A stretch of DNA of 64,000 nucleotides from Ancylobacter defluvii (lineage in GTDB: Bacteria; Pseudomonadota; Alphaproteobacteria; Rhizobiales; Xanthobacteraceae). A model generated the notes under the pieces. That model was not told the DNA's origin, did not search any database, and worked only from the letters and a program-made list of their open reading frames with translations. Below, in pieces: positions 56,781-64,000 of this stretch; positions within the stretch are counted from its first letter, which is position 1, and each line of letters starts with the position of its first letter. The stretch spans positions 1 to 64,000 of the forward strand of contig NZ_JAHBGD010000005.1 of the NCBI RefSeq assembly GCF_018390605.1. Direction: 5' to 3'. The position numbers and the translations under genes are program-made.

Positions 56781-58394
56781 ATGAAGCTTGCGCGTCTCAC
56801 CGCTGCCGCCGGCCTGCTGGCCGTCCTGCTGTTCGCTCCCGGGCTCCGCGCGGACACGCTGGACCGCGCGGGTCTCGTGCAGGAGCTGTGCGGCGACGCG
56901 GGCGCGATGGGCCGGGCCGGTACCGCGCTGGTCGCGACCGCCGCCTCCGGCAGCGCCGAGGACCGTGCCTTCGCCGCGCCGCTTGCCCGCGCCGTCATTG
57001 ACCGCAAGCTCGGCTGCGACGATGCCGGCGCCGTGCTCGACGAAGGCGGTCTCGATGCGATTACCCGCATGCCACGCGCGGCTGCCGGCACGCCCCGCTC
57101 GCCGCTGCTGAGCCTCAAGAATCGCCCGGTCTTCGAACTGGCCGATGCTGCCTTCGCCCTGCGCGGCGCGCCCGCCGTCGCCCAGCGTGCGGCTGCGCTG
57201 AAGACGCTGGAGCGCCGCCCGGCACAGATTCCCGAGGGGCTGCTCGACACTGCCGCTGCGGCGGAAAGCGATGCCGGGCTCAAGGAGCAGATCGACACCC
57301 TCGCCCAGACCGCCGCGCTTAACGCCTCTGATCCCGCCGCCCGCATCCGCGCCATCGGCCGGGTAGCGGAGAACCCGAGCCGGCGCGCGCTGACCCGCAT
57401 CGCGGCACTGGAGAGCGACCCGGCCTATGCCGCGAACCCGGAGTTCCGCGCGGCGGTAGATGCCGCGACCGCGCGCATCGAGCGCGGCATCGCCCTCGGC
57501 GATACGCTGGCCACGCTCTATAACGGCCTGAGCTTCGCCTCGATCCTGTTCATGGCGGCCATCGGCCTCGCCATCATCTTCGGGCTGATGGGCGTCATCA
57601 ACCTCGCCCAGGGCGAGCTGATCATGATCGGCGCCTATGTCACCTGGCTGGTGCAGCAAGGGTTGCGGGTGGCGGCGCCGGCGCTGCTCGACTGGTATCT
57701 CGTCCTCGCCATTCCGGTCGCCTTCCTCGCCACTGCCGCCATCGGCATCGCGCTGGAGGCGCTGCTGCTGCGCCATCTCTACAAGCGCCCGCTGATGAGC
57801 CTGCTCGCCACCTGGGCGGTGAGCCTGTTCCTCGTCAACATCGTGCGTGTGGTATTCGGCACCCAGAACATGCAGTTCGAGACGCCGTTCTATGTGTCGG
57901 GCGGGGTGCCGGTCATCGGCGACTTCATCTTCACCTGGAACCGTATGTTCGCCATCGCCTTCGCCATAGTGACGCTGGCGCTGACCTGGGGCGTGGTGCG
58001 CAAGACGCCGCTGGGGCTGAACATCCGGGCGGTGACGCAGAACCGCGACATGGCGGCCTGCATCGGCATCCCGACGCGGCGCATCGACATGATGGCCTTC
58101 GGCTTCGGCTCGGGCCTTGCCGGCCTGGCCGGCCTCGCGCTGTCGCCGATCTACAGCGTGAACCCGCAGATGGGGCAGAACTTCATCATCGACAGCTTCA
58201 TGGTGGTGGTGCTCGGCGGCGTCGGCACCATCGCCGGTACGGTGCTGGCGGCGCTCGGCATTGGCCAGATCAACGTGCTGATCGAGCCGCTCTGGGGTGC
58301 TGTTGCCGCCAAGGTCATCGTGCTGCTGATGATCATCGCCTTCCTGCAATGGCGGCCGGAAGGCCTGTTCGCTGTGAAGGGTCGCCGCAAATGA
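56781..58394 (+). CDS. urtB: Urea/amide ABC transporter permease UrtB
   Basis: 537 residues. A signal-like N-terminus (KLARLTAAAGLLAVLLFAPG) leads into an extra periplasmic region of about 240 residues made of helical repeats (RAALKTLERRPAQIPEGLL), which is characteristic of UrtB. The LivH-like permease domain follows with ILFMAAIGLAIIFGLMGVIN, LAQGELIMIGAY, GLNIRAVTQNRDMAACIGIP and VVVLGGVGTIAGTVLAALG. It forms half of the channel with UrtC. The stop overlaps urtC by four bases. Confidence 0.9.
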   Translation: MKLARLTAAAGLLAVLLFAPGLRADTLDRAGLVQELCGDAGAMGRAGTALVATAASGSAEDRAFAAPLARAVIDRKLGCDDAGAVLDEGGLDAITRMPRAAAGTPRSPLLSLKNRPVFELADAAFALRGAPAVAQRAAALKTLERRPAQIPEGLLDTAAAAESDAGLKEQIDTLAQTAALNASDPAARIRAIGRVAENPSRRALTRIAALESDPAYAANPEFRAAVDAATARIERGIALGDTLATLYNGLSFASILFMAAIGLAIIFGLMGVINLAQGELIMIGAYVTWLVQQGLRVAAPALLDWYLVLAIPVAFLATAAIGIALEALLLRHLYKRPLMSLLATWAVSLFLVNIVRVVFGTQNMQFETPFYVSGGVPVIGDFIFTWNRMFAIAFAIVTLALTWGVVRKTPLGLNIRAVTQNRDMAACIGIPTRRIDMMAFGFGSGLAGLAGLALSPIYSVNPQMGQNFIIDSFMVVVLGGVGTIAGTVLAALGIGQINVLIEPLWGAVAAKVIVLLMIIAFLQWRPEGLFAVKGRRK

Positions 58395-59488
58395 TGCGCC
58401 TTGGTCGAAATGGTCCCATCGTACTCCTCACCGGCCTGATCCTCCTTGTCGCGGTGGCCATGCCGGCGCTGTCCGGGACCTCCCTTGAAGTGTCCCGATA
58501 CCTCGCCAATGCCATCGGCCAACTCGCCGCCTTCGCCGTGCTCGCCATCTCGCTGGACCTCATCTGGGGTTATCTCGGCATCTTGTCGCTTGGCCACGGG
58601 CTGTTCTTCGCCATTGGTGGCTATGTGTTCGCCATGTACTTGCTCAAGCACTCTTTCGTGGTGACGGGTACGGTGCCGGACTTCCTCCAGTTCATGGGTT
58701 GGAAAGACTTCCCCTTCTACTGGGCGGGCTTCGATTTCTTCCCCTACGCCTTCACCGTGGCCGTTCTCGTCACGTTGCTGGTGTCCGGCATCTTCGGCTA
58801 CGTGTCCTTCCGCTCGCGCGTGGGCGGCGTCTATTTCGCCATCATCACCCAGGCGCTGGTCTACGTCGCCATGCTGCTGATGTTCCGCAACGACACGGGC
58901 TTCGGCGGCAATAACGGCATGACCGGCTTCTCCGTCCTGTTCGGCTGGCAGATGGGCACGAGCGGCATGATCACCGCGCTGGCGGCGGGTTCGCTGGCGG
59001 TCCTCGCCTTGGTGCTGATGCTGTGCCGCTGGCTGGTCGGCAGCCGTTTCGGCGCGCTGATGCTGGCCACGCGCGACGACGAGATCCGCCTGCAAACGCT
59101 CGGCTACGAGACGCTGCGGCTCAAGCTCATCGTCTGGTGCCTCTCCGCGGTGATCGCCATGGTAGCGGGCATGCTCTACGTGCCGCAGGTCGGCATCATC
59201 AACCCGCGCGTGCTCTCGCCCGAGTTATCGCTGGAGATTGCCGTCTGGGTGGCCATCGGCGGGCGTGGACACCTGGTCGGCGCGGTTATCGGCGCGCTGC
59301 TGGTCAACGCGGTGAAGTTCTGGCTGTCTTCGGCGGCGCCCGACATCTGGCCGTTCATCCTCTCCGGGCTGATCGTCCTTGTCGTGCTGGTGTTCCCCAA
59401 TGGCCTGATGGACCTCGCCAAATTCAGGCTGACGCGGCCGATGGGCCCGAAGCGCATGGCGGAAGAGATCGGGGAGGCGCGCCCATGA
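58391..59488 (+). CDS. urtC: Urea/amide ABC transporter permease UrtC
   Basis: 365 residues with about eight to ten membrane spans of LivM type. Signatures SLDLIWGYLGILSLGHGLFF, GYVSFRSRVGGVYFAIITQ and VAIGGRGHLVGAVIGALLV are present, and GGNNGMTGF marks the UrtC group. It pairs with UrtB. The ATGATG start overlaps the urtB stop; either Met may be used. Stop overlaps urtD by four bases. Confidence 0.9.
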   Translation: MMRLGRNGPIVLLTGLILLVAVAMPALSGTSLEVSRYLANAIGQLAAFAVLAISLDLIWGYLGILSLGHGLFFAIGGYVFAMYLLKHSFVVTGTVPDFLQFMGWKDFPFYWAGFDFFPYAFTVAVLVTLLVSGIFGYVSFRSRVGGVYFAIITQALVYVAMLLMFRNDTGFGGNNGMTGFSVLFGWQMGTSGMITALAAGSLAVLALVLMLCRWLVGSRFGALMLATRDDEIRLQTLGYETLRLKLIVWCLSAVIAMVAGMLYVPQVGIINPRVLSPELSLEIAVWVAIGGRGHLVGAVIGALLVNAVKFWLSSAAPDIWPFILSGLIVLVVLVFPNGLMDLAKFRLTRPMGPKRMAEEIGEARP

Positions 59489-60213
59489 GCCTCACCGCCC
59501 TTCTCGTCGACGGACTCACCGTCCGCTTCGGCAGCTTTCGCGCCATCGACGACCTGTCGCTCGCCATCGACTATGGCGAGGTGCGCGCCGTTATCGGGCC
59601 CAACGGCGCCGGCAAGACGACCCTGCTGGACGTGATCTCCGGCATTACCCGGCCGAAGCAGGGGCGCGTCCTGTTCGACGGCGCCCTCGACCTCACCCAG
59701 ACGAGCGAAGCCGCCATCGCCCGTGCCGGGTTGCGACGCAAGTTCCAGAAGCCGAGCGTGTTCGAGGGGCTCACCGTGCGCCAGCATATCGCCATCGGCG
59801 CCGATTTCGGCTTCCGCTCGCGTCTCGACACACCCGCGCTTGATGACCGGATCTGCGAGGTGCTGGAGACGGTCGGGCTCACCGAGCACGTCACCCGCCT
59901 CGCCGGCGAGCTCAGCCATGGCCAGAAGCAGTGGCTTGAGATCGGCATGGTGATCGCCTCTGATCCGAGCGTGCTTATGCTCGACGAGCCGGTCGCCGGC
60001 CTCACCGACGAAGAGACCGAGCGCACCGCTAAATTGGTGCGCGCGCTGGTGCGGCACGATCGCGCCATCATCGTCGTCGAGCACGACATGGATTTCGTCG
60101 AGCGCATTGCCGACCGCGTGACCGTGCTGCACGAGGGCCGAACCCTCTTCGAGGGCTCGATGGACAAGGTGCGCGCCGACGCTGCGGTCGTCGACGTCTA
60201 TTTGGGGCGCTGA
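59485..60213 (+). CDS. urtD: Urea/amide ABC transporter ATPase UrtD
   Basis: 242 residues. Walker A GPNGAGKTTLLDVISG (near residue 37), the LivG-type ARAGLRRKFQKPSVFEGLTV segment, signature ELSHGQKQWLEIGMVIAS and Walker B VLMLDEPVAGLTDEE are present. The signature starts SHGQ rather than SGGQ, as is common in UrtD. It is cytoplasmic and powers transport together with UrtE. Start chosen at the ATG overlapping urtC. Confidence 0.92.
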   Translation: MSLTALLVDGLTVRFGSFRAIDDLSLAIDYGEVRAVIGPNGAGKTTLLDVISGITRPKQGRVLFDGALDLTQTSEAAIARAGLRRKFQKPSVFEGLTVRQHIAIGADFGFRSRLDTPALDDRICEVLETVGLTEHVTRLAGELSHGQKQWLEIGMVIASDPSVLMLDEPVAGLTDEETERTAKLVRALVRHDRAIIVVEHDMDFVERIADRVTVLHEGRTLFEGSMDKVRADAAVVDVYLGR

Positions 60214-60214
60214 C

Positions 60215-60907
60215 ATGCAGTTCGGTGTGGAGGCTCTCGATCAGCATTACGGCTCGGCGCAGGCACTGCGGCAGGTCAGCTTCGAGATCACGCCGGGCGA
60301 ATGCCTGGCGGTGCTCGGCCGGAATGGCGCAGGCAAGACCACGCTGCTGAAATGCCTGATGGGTTTACTCACTCCGACGGGCGGGCGGGTGATGATCGAT
60401 GGTGCGGATGGCACCTCCTGGTCCCCCAACCGGCGCTCGCGGGCCGGCATCGCCTATGTACCGCAGGGACGGGAAATCTTCGCCGAGTTGACGGTGGGCG
60501 AGAACATCGAGGCAGCGGCGCGCGCCCATGGCACCTATGGCAGCCCGGCCATGGAAGAGGCGATCAGCAATTTCCCGGTACTTCGCGAGATGTGGAAGCG
60601 CTCCGGCGGCGCACTCTCCGGCGGCCAGCAGCAGCAACTCGCCCTCGCGCGTGCTCTGGTCACTCAACCGAGATTGCTCATCCTCGACGAGCCGACCGAA
60701 GGCATCCAGCCCAACATCGTCGCACTCATCGGTGAGGTGCTGCGCTCGCTCAAGGGGCGCATCTCGATCCTGCTGGTAGAGCAATATCTGGATTTCGCCA
60801 TCGAGACAGCCGACGCCTTCGTCATCCTCTCGCGCGGTACCATCGTCGAGACCGGCCGCGCCGGGGCGATGAGCCGCGAGAATCTCACCCGCTTCATCGC
60901 CGTCTGA
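60215..60907 (+). CDS. urtE: Urea/amide ABC transporter ATPase UrtE
   Basis: 230 residues. Walker A GRNGAGKTTLLKCLMGLLTP, LivF-type IAYVPQGREIFAELTVGENI, signature ALSGGQQQQLALARALVTQP and Walker B LLILDEPTEGIQPNIV are all present; EGIQPNI is typical of UrtE. It follows urtD by one base and is 31 bases ahead of the amidase gene, forming one operon. Confidence 0.92.
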   Translation: MQFGVEALDQHYGSAQALRQVSFEITPGECLAVLGRNGAGKTTLLKCLMGLLTPTGGRVMIDGADGTSWSPNRRSRAGIAYVPQGREIFAELTVGENIEAAARAHGTYGSPAMEEAISNFPVLREMWKRSGGALSGGQQQQLALARALVTQPRLLILDEPTEGIQPNIVALIGEVLRSLKGRISILLVEQYLDFAIETADAFVILSRGTIVETGRAGAMSRENLTRFIAV

Positions 60908-60938
60908 TCCTTCTTCCGCCTCGCATCAGGAGTTTACC

Positions 60939-61874
60939 ATGTCGCGCCGCTTTGAAATCCCCGCCACGCCGGAGAACATGGTGTGGGGCTATCTCGACAG
61001 CACGACGCCGCCGGTGTTGGAGGTGGCCTCGGGCGACGTGGTAACGCTCCATTCCTTCCCTGCCGGCGGCAAGGAGACGCTGCCCGATACTCTCATCGTT
61101 CCCGAGGATTACCAGCTGGCGCTCGACACGCTCCCGCAGGGCGCCGGGCCACACTTCATCACCGGGCCGGTACACGTGAAGGAGGCCAAGCCGGGCGACG
61201 TGCTCCAGGTCGACATTCTCGACGTGAAGGTGCGGCAGGATTGGGGTTTCGTCTCCATTCTGCCTCTGCTCGGTACGCTTCCGGCCGAGTTCACCGACTA
61301 CGAGACCATCCACCCGGTTGTCGACCACGCCAAGAACGTCTGCGTCATGCCGTGGGGCACGGAGATCCCGCTCGATCCGTTCTTTGGCATCATCGCGACG
61401 GCACCGCCGCCGGCCTGGGGCCGATGCGGATCGCCGGTGCCGCGTGCCTTCGGCGGCAACATGGACAACAAGGAACTGCGCGCCGGCACCACTCTCTATT
61501 TGCCGGTCTTCAATGAGGGCGCACTGTTCTTCGCCGGTGACGGCCACGGTGTGCAGGGTGACGGCGAGGTGTGCATCACCGCGCTGGAGACAGGCGTCAC
61601 CGGCACCTTCCGCCTCACCGTGCGCAAGGACATGGAACTTGACTGGCCCTTTGCGGAGAGTGCGACGCATCTCATCTCCATTGGGCTCGACGAGGATCTG
61701 GATGACGCTGCCAAGCAGGCGACGCGCGAAATGGTCAAGCATATCTGCGAGCGGACCACTCTCTCCCGCAATCAGGCCTATATGCTTTGCTCGTTGGCCG
61801 GAAATCTGCGGGTGACGCAGCTGGTCGATGGCAACAAGGGCATTCACATGATGCTGCGCAAGTCGTTGCTCTGA
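60939..61874 (+). CDS. fmdA: Acetamidase/formamidase
   Basis: 311 residues. FmdA/AmdA family segments are GPVHVKEAKPGDVLQVDIL, GIIATAPPPAWGRCGSPVPR, FGGNMDNKELRAGTTLYLPV and FFAGDGHGVQGDGEV. The family hydrolyses formamide or acetamide to ammonia and the carboxylate. Following the urt-type transporter directly, it suggests that the whole operon imports and hydrolyses short amides (an fmd-like system) rather than urea, because no urease genes are in view. A CAGGAG ribosome-binding site is present. Full length. Confidence 0.9.
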   Translation: MSRRFEIPATPENMVWGYLDSTTPPVLEVASGDVVTLHSFPAGGKETLPDTLIVPEDYQLALDTLPQGAGPHFITGPVHVKEAKPGDVLQVDILDVKVRQDWGFVSILPLLGTLPAEFTDYETIHPVVDHAKNVCVMPWGTEIPLDPFFGIIATAPPPAWGRCGSPVPRAFGGNMDNKELRAGTTLYLPVFNEGALFFAGDGHGVQGDGEVCITALETGVTGTFRLTVRKDMELDWPFAESATHLISIGLDEDLDDAAKQATREMVKHICERTTLSRNQAYMLCSLAGNLRVTQLVDGNKGIHMMLRKSLL

Positions 61875-62774
61875 GCAGAAGGCCGAGGCCGAAATGCCTC
61901 CCCTTTCTCTGACCGGCGGAGAGGGGCACACAGCTCCAGCGGCGGCTCCGCGAACTCCTGCATATCCGTCAGTTCCATCAGGTCCTGCCGGGCCGGACAT
62001 AGGGGGTGCAGATCGCCGCGCGGGGCGACTGCGCCGCGAGAGGCAGGGGACACCTGATCCTGTCCGGCAAACGGCGGTCCATAGGCGGACTTGCCTCGCC
62101 CGCGCTTGCGCGCCGCCAAAGCGCGGATCGGGTTCGCAGGGGCCCTTCGTTCATAAGTTACGCGCGAATGGCGCCGGTCGGCGAGACGCGCATGGTGGGC
62201 AGCATGGTGGACAATCTCGCCGGTGCAGGCATTGGCTCGGCATCGGCAAAGGCGGTCTGCTCACCACCTGATGGCCGCGCGTTTGTTTCGTCGGCTCGGA
62301 TTAGGTCCACCCACACGAGTCGGCGCCGGAATCGGTCGCGCCCATATTAGCGCGGCTTCCGGCCTCGCGCCCTGGCGGAGGGAGCATTCCCGCCTAAGCC
62401 GGGCAGCGGATCGTTGCAATTTCAACGACATAGGTGTCTGCAGTTTTCCCCTTATCGGCGCGCCAGCTGTTCTGTATGCCCATAAGTCATTGAATTTGTT
62501 TGATGTTTTATGGCGAAAATGGACATGTCCCCTAGATGGCCCCTGGAGGTGTCCGCTAGCGAGTGGGCTGCCGCCGCGTCAGAGTGCGCTCCGGCCAAGA
62601 CGGATCGATTGAGTTGGCCTCCTTGTCTCAACTGGGGTCATTTTTGCGGTCATCGCCCTGTGCCGCAGAAGTTCCTCCGGTGCCGGTCTGAGTTGGAATT
62701 CGTCCAGACGTGCTTGGCAGTCATCACCGGTGAGGGTGACCGGTGTGGGGTGTCTCCGAGCAAGTCTTGGGTGC
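61875..62774. other. 900-bp region of decayed sequence
   Basis: No intact gene is seen. It includes the repeat copy at 62416-62467. GC content falls after about 62450 (TTGAATTTGTTTGATGTTTTATGG), which marks a change of origin. Open frames are overlapping and not protein-like, consistent with remnants of mobile DNA. Confidence 0.45.
62416..62467 (+). repeat. Dispersed repeat copy 2 (about 52 bp)
   Basis: GCAATTTCAACGACATAGGT and the following bases align to 43746-43797. The conserved reading frame gives CNFNDIGVCSFPLIGAP against RNFNDIGVRSFVSVGAP. Silent-type differences (AAT/AAC) suggest an old coding relation. No larger repeat could be traced on either side. Confidence 0.6.
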
Positions 62775-63029
62775 CTATATCGCAAGCGCGCGTGGCATTC
62801 CCACTTGCTCAATTTTGCCGATGGACCCATCAATCCGGCCTCTGATGTCGTCGAGCCTTCCGATAATTTGCGCGATTAACTCTTCGTCGTTTGCGTCATA
62901 TTCGATGACAGTGGGATGTATCGCGCCATTGTTTCTTCCAGCAACGTGGCCGCGCCTGATGAATGACGCCCATTGCTGAACATTTTCATCATTGTAGGCG
63001 CCGCAACGCCACTCCCTCAACACTCTCAC
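62775..63029 (-). CDS. Hypothetical protein of 84 residues
   Basis: The frame reads from MRVLREWRCGAYNDENVQQW through RRGHVAGRNNGAIHPTVIEY to the helical end GRLDDIRGRIDGSIGKIEQV. The composition is protein-like, unlike the shadow frames nearby, and the sequence is moderately AT-rich. No ribosome-binding site was confirmed and no family recognised. It could be the 3' part of a gene cut off by the neighbouring IS remnant. Confidence 0.35.
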   Translation of the reverse strand: MRVLREWRCGAYNDENVQQWASFIRRGHVAGRNNGAIHPTVIEYDANDEELIAQIIGRLDDIRGRIDGSIGKIEQVGMPRALAI

Positions 63030-63104
63030 GAAAGCGGCGCGCGAAGCCGATAGCTGAGCCAGATTTGCAGTCGCATCTCGCAGTTCTGCATGTCGGCTGC
63101 GCTA

Positions 63105-63711
63105 GGGTCGAGACACAACGCAGCCAGCATGAGACGAGGGCTGCGAGGCAGAGGCTGGGGAGATAGTTTCTCGCGAGCTTGTCTTATCGGGTGGCGATGC
63201 GCCTGAAGTCCTTGAGGCGACAGAACATGCGCTCGATGGCATTGCGTTTCCTGTAGTGCCTTTTGTCGAATGGATGCCGGTACTTTCGATCATCCTTGTT
63301 GGGGATGATGGCGCGTGTCCCTCGGCTGGCGAGGTCGTAGCTGGCCTTGTCGCTGTCGCCTTGATGTGGGTGCTGTCGGCGAGCAACTGGCGCGGCGTGC
63401 GGCAATCACCGGTCAGGGCGGCGTAGAGGCGCTGCCAGATCCCGTTGCGGGACAAGCGGTCGAAGCGGTTGTGGACCGTGGTGTAGGGGCCGTAATCGAC
63501 GGGACAATCGCACCAGCGGCAGCCGCAGCGCAGCACATGGACGATACCCGACAGGATGCGCCGGTCATCGACACGTAGCGGGCTGTCATAATGAGGCAGA
63601 AGCGGTTCGATTTTCGACCATTGGTCATCTTTCAACCAGAGCAATCGGCTCATGGGACCTTCTCTCTCCATGAACCGATCGAATCATAATTTATTCGTTG
63701 GCTTTAGACCC
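63105..63711 (-). mobile_element. Truncated IS5-family element
   Basis: 607 bp between GGGTCGAGAC (left) and the inverse of TTTAGACCC (right), with TA flanks inside CTAG, as in the two complete IS elements of this window. It is about 230 bp shorter than those, owing to an internal deletion, and its transposase is broken. Confidence 0.75.
63112..63653 (-). pseudogene. Broken IS5-family transposase
   Basis: The first frame begins MSRLLWLKDDQWSKIEPLLP and runs through LRVDDRRILSGIVHVLRCG to LLADSTHIKA (first Asp). The region that normally leads to GDKGYD is deleted; a second frame resumes at DSDKASYDLASRGTRAIIPN and RKRNAIERMFCRLKDFRRIA (Glu). Just after RIATR, the normal Tyr codon is TAA (stop) at 63184, and DKLARNYLPSLCLAALVSCW follows in the same frame. 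With an internal deletion, a frame break and a nonsense codon it cannot be active. Confidence 0.82.
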
Positions 63712-64000
63712 TAGAATCACACCCCGCGAAAATCTCGCGTACCGCATGGCGCCGCACCCAGCGCTGGAAGCCAAGCCGTCGGCCGGCGACGTCCCGAGCG
63801 CAGTGCAAGTGTTCGCCGCCCTTGCCGAGGTGCGGTTGCCGCACACCTTGCTGGCGGAGGAATCGCGCTCCAATATTGCTGATCTCGGCATAGCGGATCC
63901 GTCCCAAACGCGGCCCGGCAGGATCGACCGATCCCGGCCCGGCGCCGCGGAGGCTGCATCTCGCGCTCGATTGACAGGCGGAAACGAAGCAGGCACCTTC
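63712..64000. other. Last 289 bp, no assignable gene
   Basis: GC-rich sequence beyond the IS remnant. A minus-strand frame ending near 63704 (GRIRYAEISNIGARFLRQQG) looks somewhat protein-like and may be part of a gene continuing past or interrupted by the IS, but no family is recognised. Confidence 0.3.

Noticed and set aside
56382..58349. 655-codon minus-strand frame across urtA-urtB
   Set aside because: His/Gln/Glu/Gly-rich nonsense-like translation opposite a well-conserved permease gene.
21591..62465. GGCGCGCCA at the tRNA-Glu end, at 43787-43795 and at 62457-62465 as possible att sites
   Set aside because: Nine bases with a palindromic GC-rich core are expected by chance in a window of this composition, and flanking bases do not match the tRNA; kept only as a weak hint.
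63691..63996. 101-codon minus-strand frame at the window end
   Set aside because: Overlaps another frame of equal quality and has no recognised family; described only as part of the final gap.

Overview
The window looks like a GC-rich chromosome of an alphaproteobacterium of the order Hyphomicrobiales, most likely a Xanthobacteraceae-type organism (Ancylobacter, Starkeya or Xanthobacter relatives). This rests on the unbroken S10-spc-alpha ribosomal cluster with adk between secY and rpsM and no rpmJ there, the Bradyrhizobium-like wording of RpoA, and the amide/urea nitrogen-scavenging genes. The genus is inference.

Region 1 (1-14.4 kb) is the core translation cluster: end of tuf, then rpsJ to rplQ including secY, adk and rpoA, all on + and tightly packed, ending in a clear hairpin terminator. 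Region 2 (14.5-21.5 kb) is ordinary chromosome: a Deg-type periplasmic protease, rarA, the fluoride channel crcB, an RluC-type pseudouridine synthase, a secreted polysaccharide deacetylase, a 38-residue membrane peptide, and a divergent MarR regulator / DUF1428 pair with a perfect palindrome between them.

Region 3 (21.5-about 44 kb) is a genomic island at tRNA-Glu(TTC). A large serine recombinase lies next to the tRNA and its reading frame ends inside it. Behind it come a short-Argonaute system of the DREN-APAZ type (SPARDA-like), an operon of an HTH-plus-P-loop GTPase-like protein, a small frameshifted gene and a metallo-beta-lactamase-fold hydrolase (candidate undescribed conflict system), an atypical tyrosine-recombinase-like protein, a small Xre regulator, a Tat-signal protein, a nuclease-methyltransferase fusion of Type IIG character, and an operon of a phospholipase D-like protein with an exported M20 peptidase/amidohydrolase. 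Two complete IS5-family (IS427-like) elements lie among them.

Region 4 (44-54.4 kb) is a catabolic operon on the minus strand: amidase, RraA-like protein, SDR with altered active site, aspartate-dehydrogenase-like protein, PuuE-like deacetylase, and a ribose-type ABC importer (binding protein, two permeases, double ATPase), with a divergent LysR-type regulator. Region 5 (54.5-61.9 kb) holds a lone IS3 OrfA-like protein and a urea/short-chain-amide ABC importer (urtABCDE-like) followed by an acetamidase/formamidase. The last 2 kb are decayed: a sequence remnant shared with the island's right edge, a hypothetical ORF and a truncated IS5 element. Start codons were adjusted by eye from Shine-Dalgarno spacing and family alignments from memory; no database search was run.
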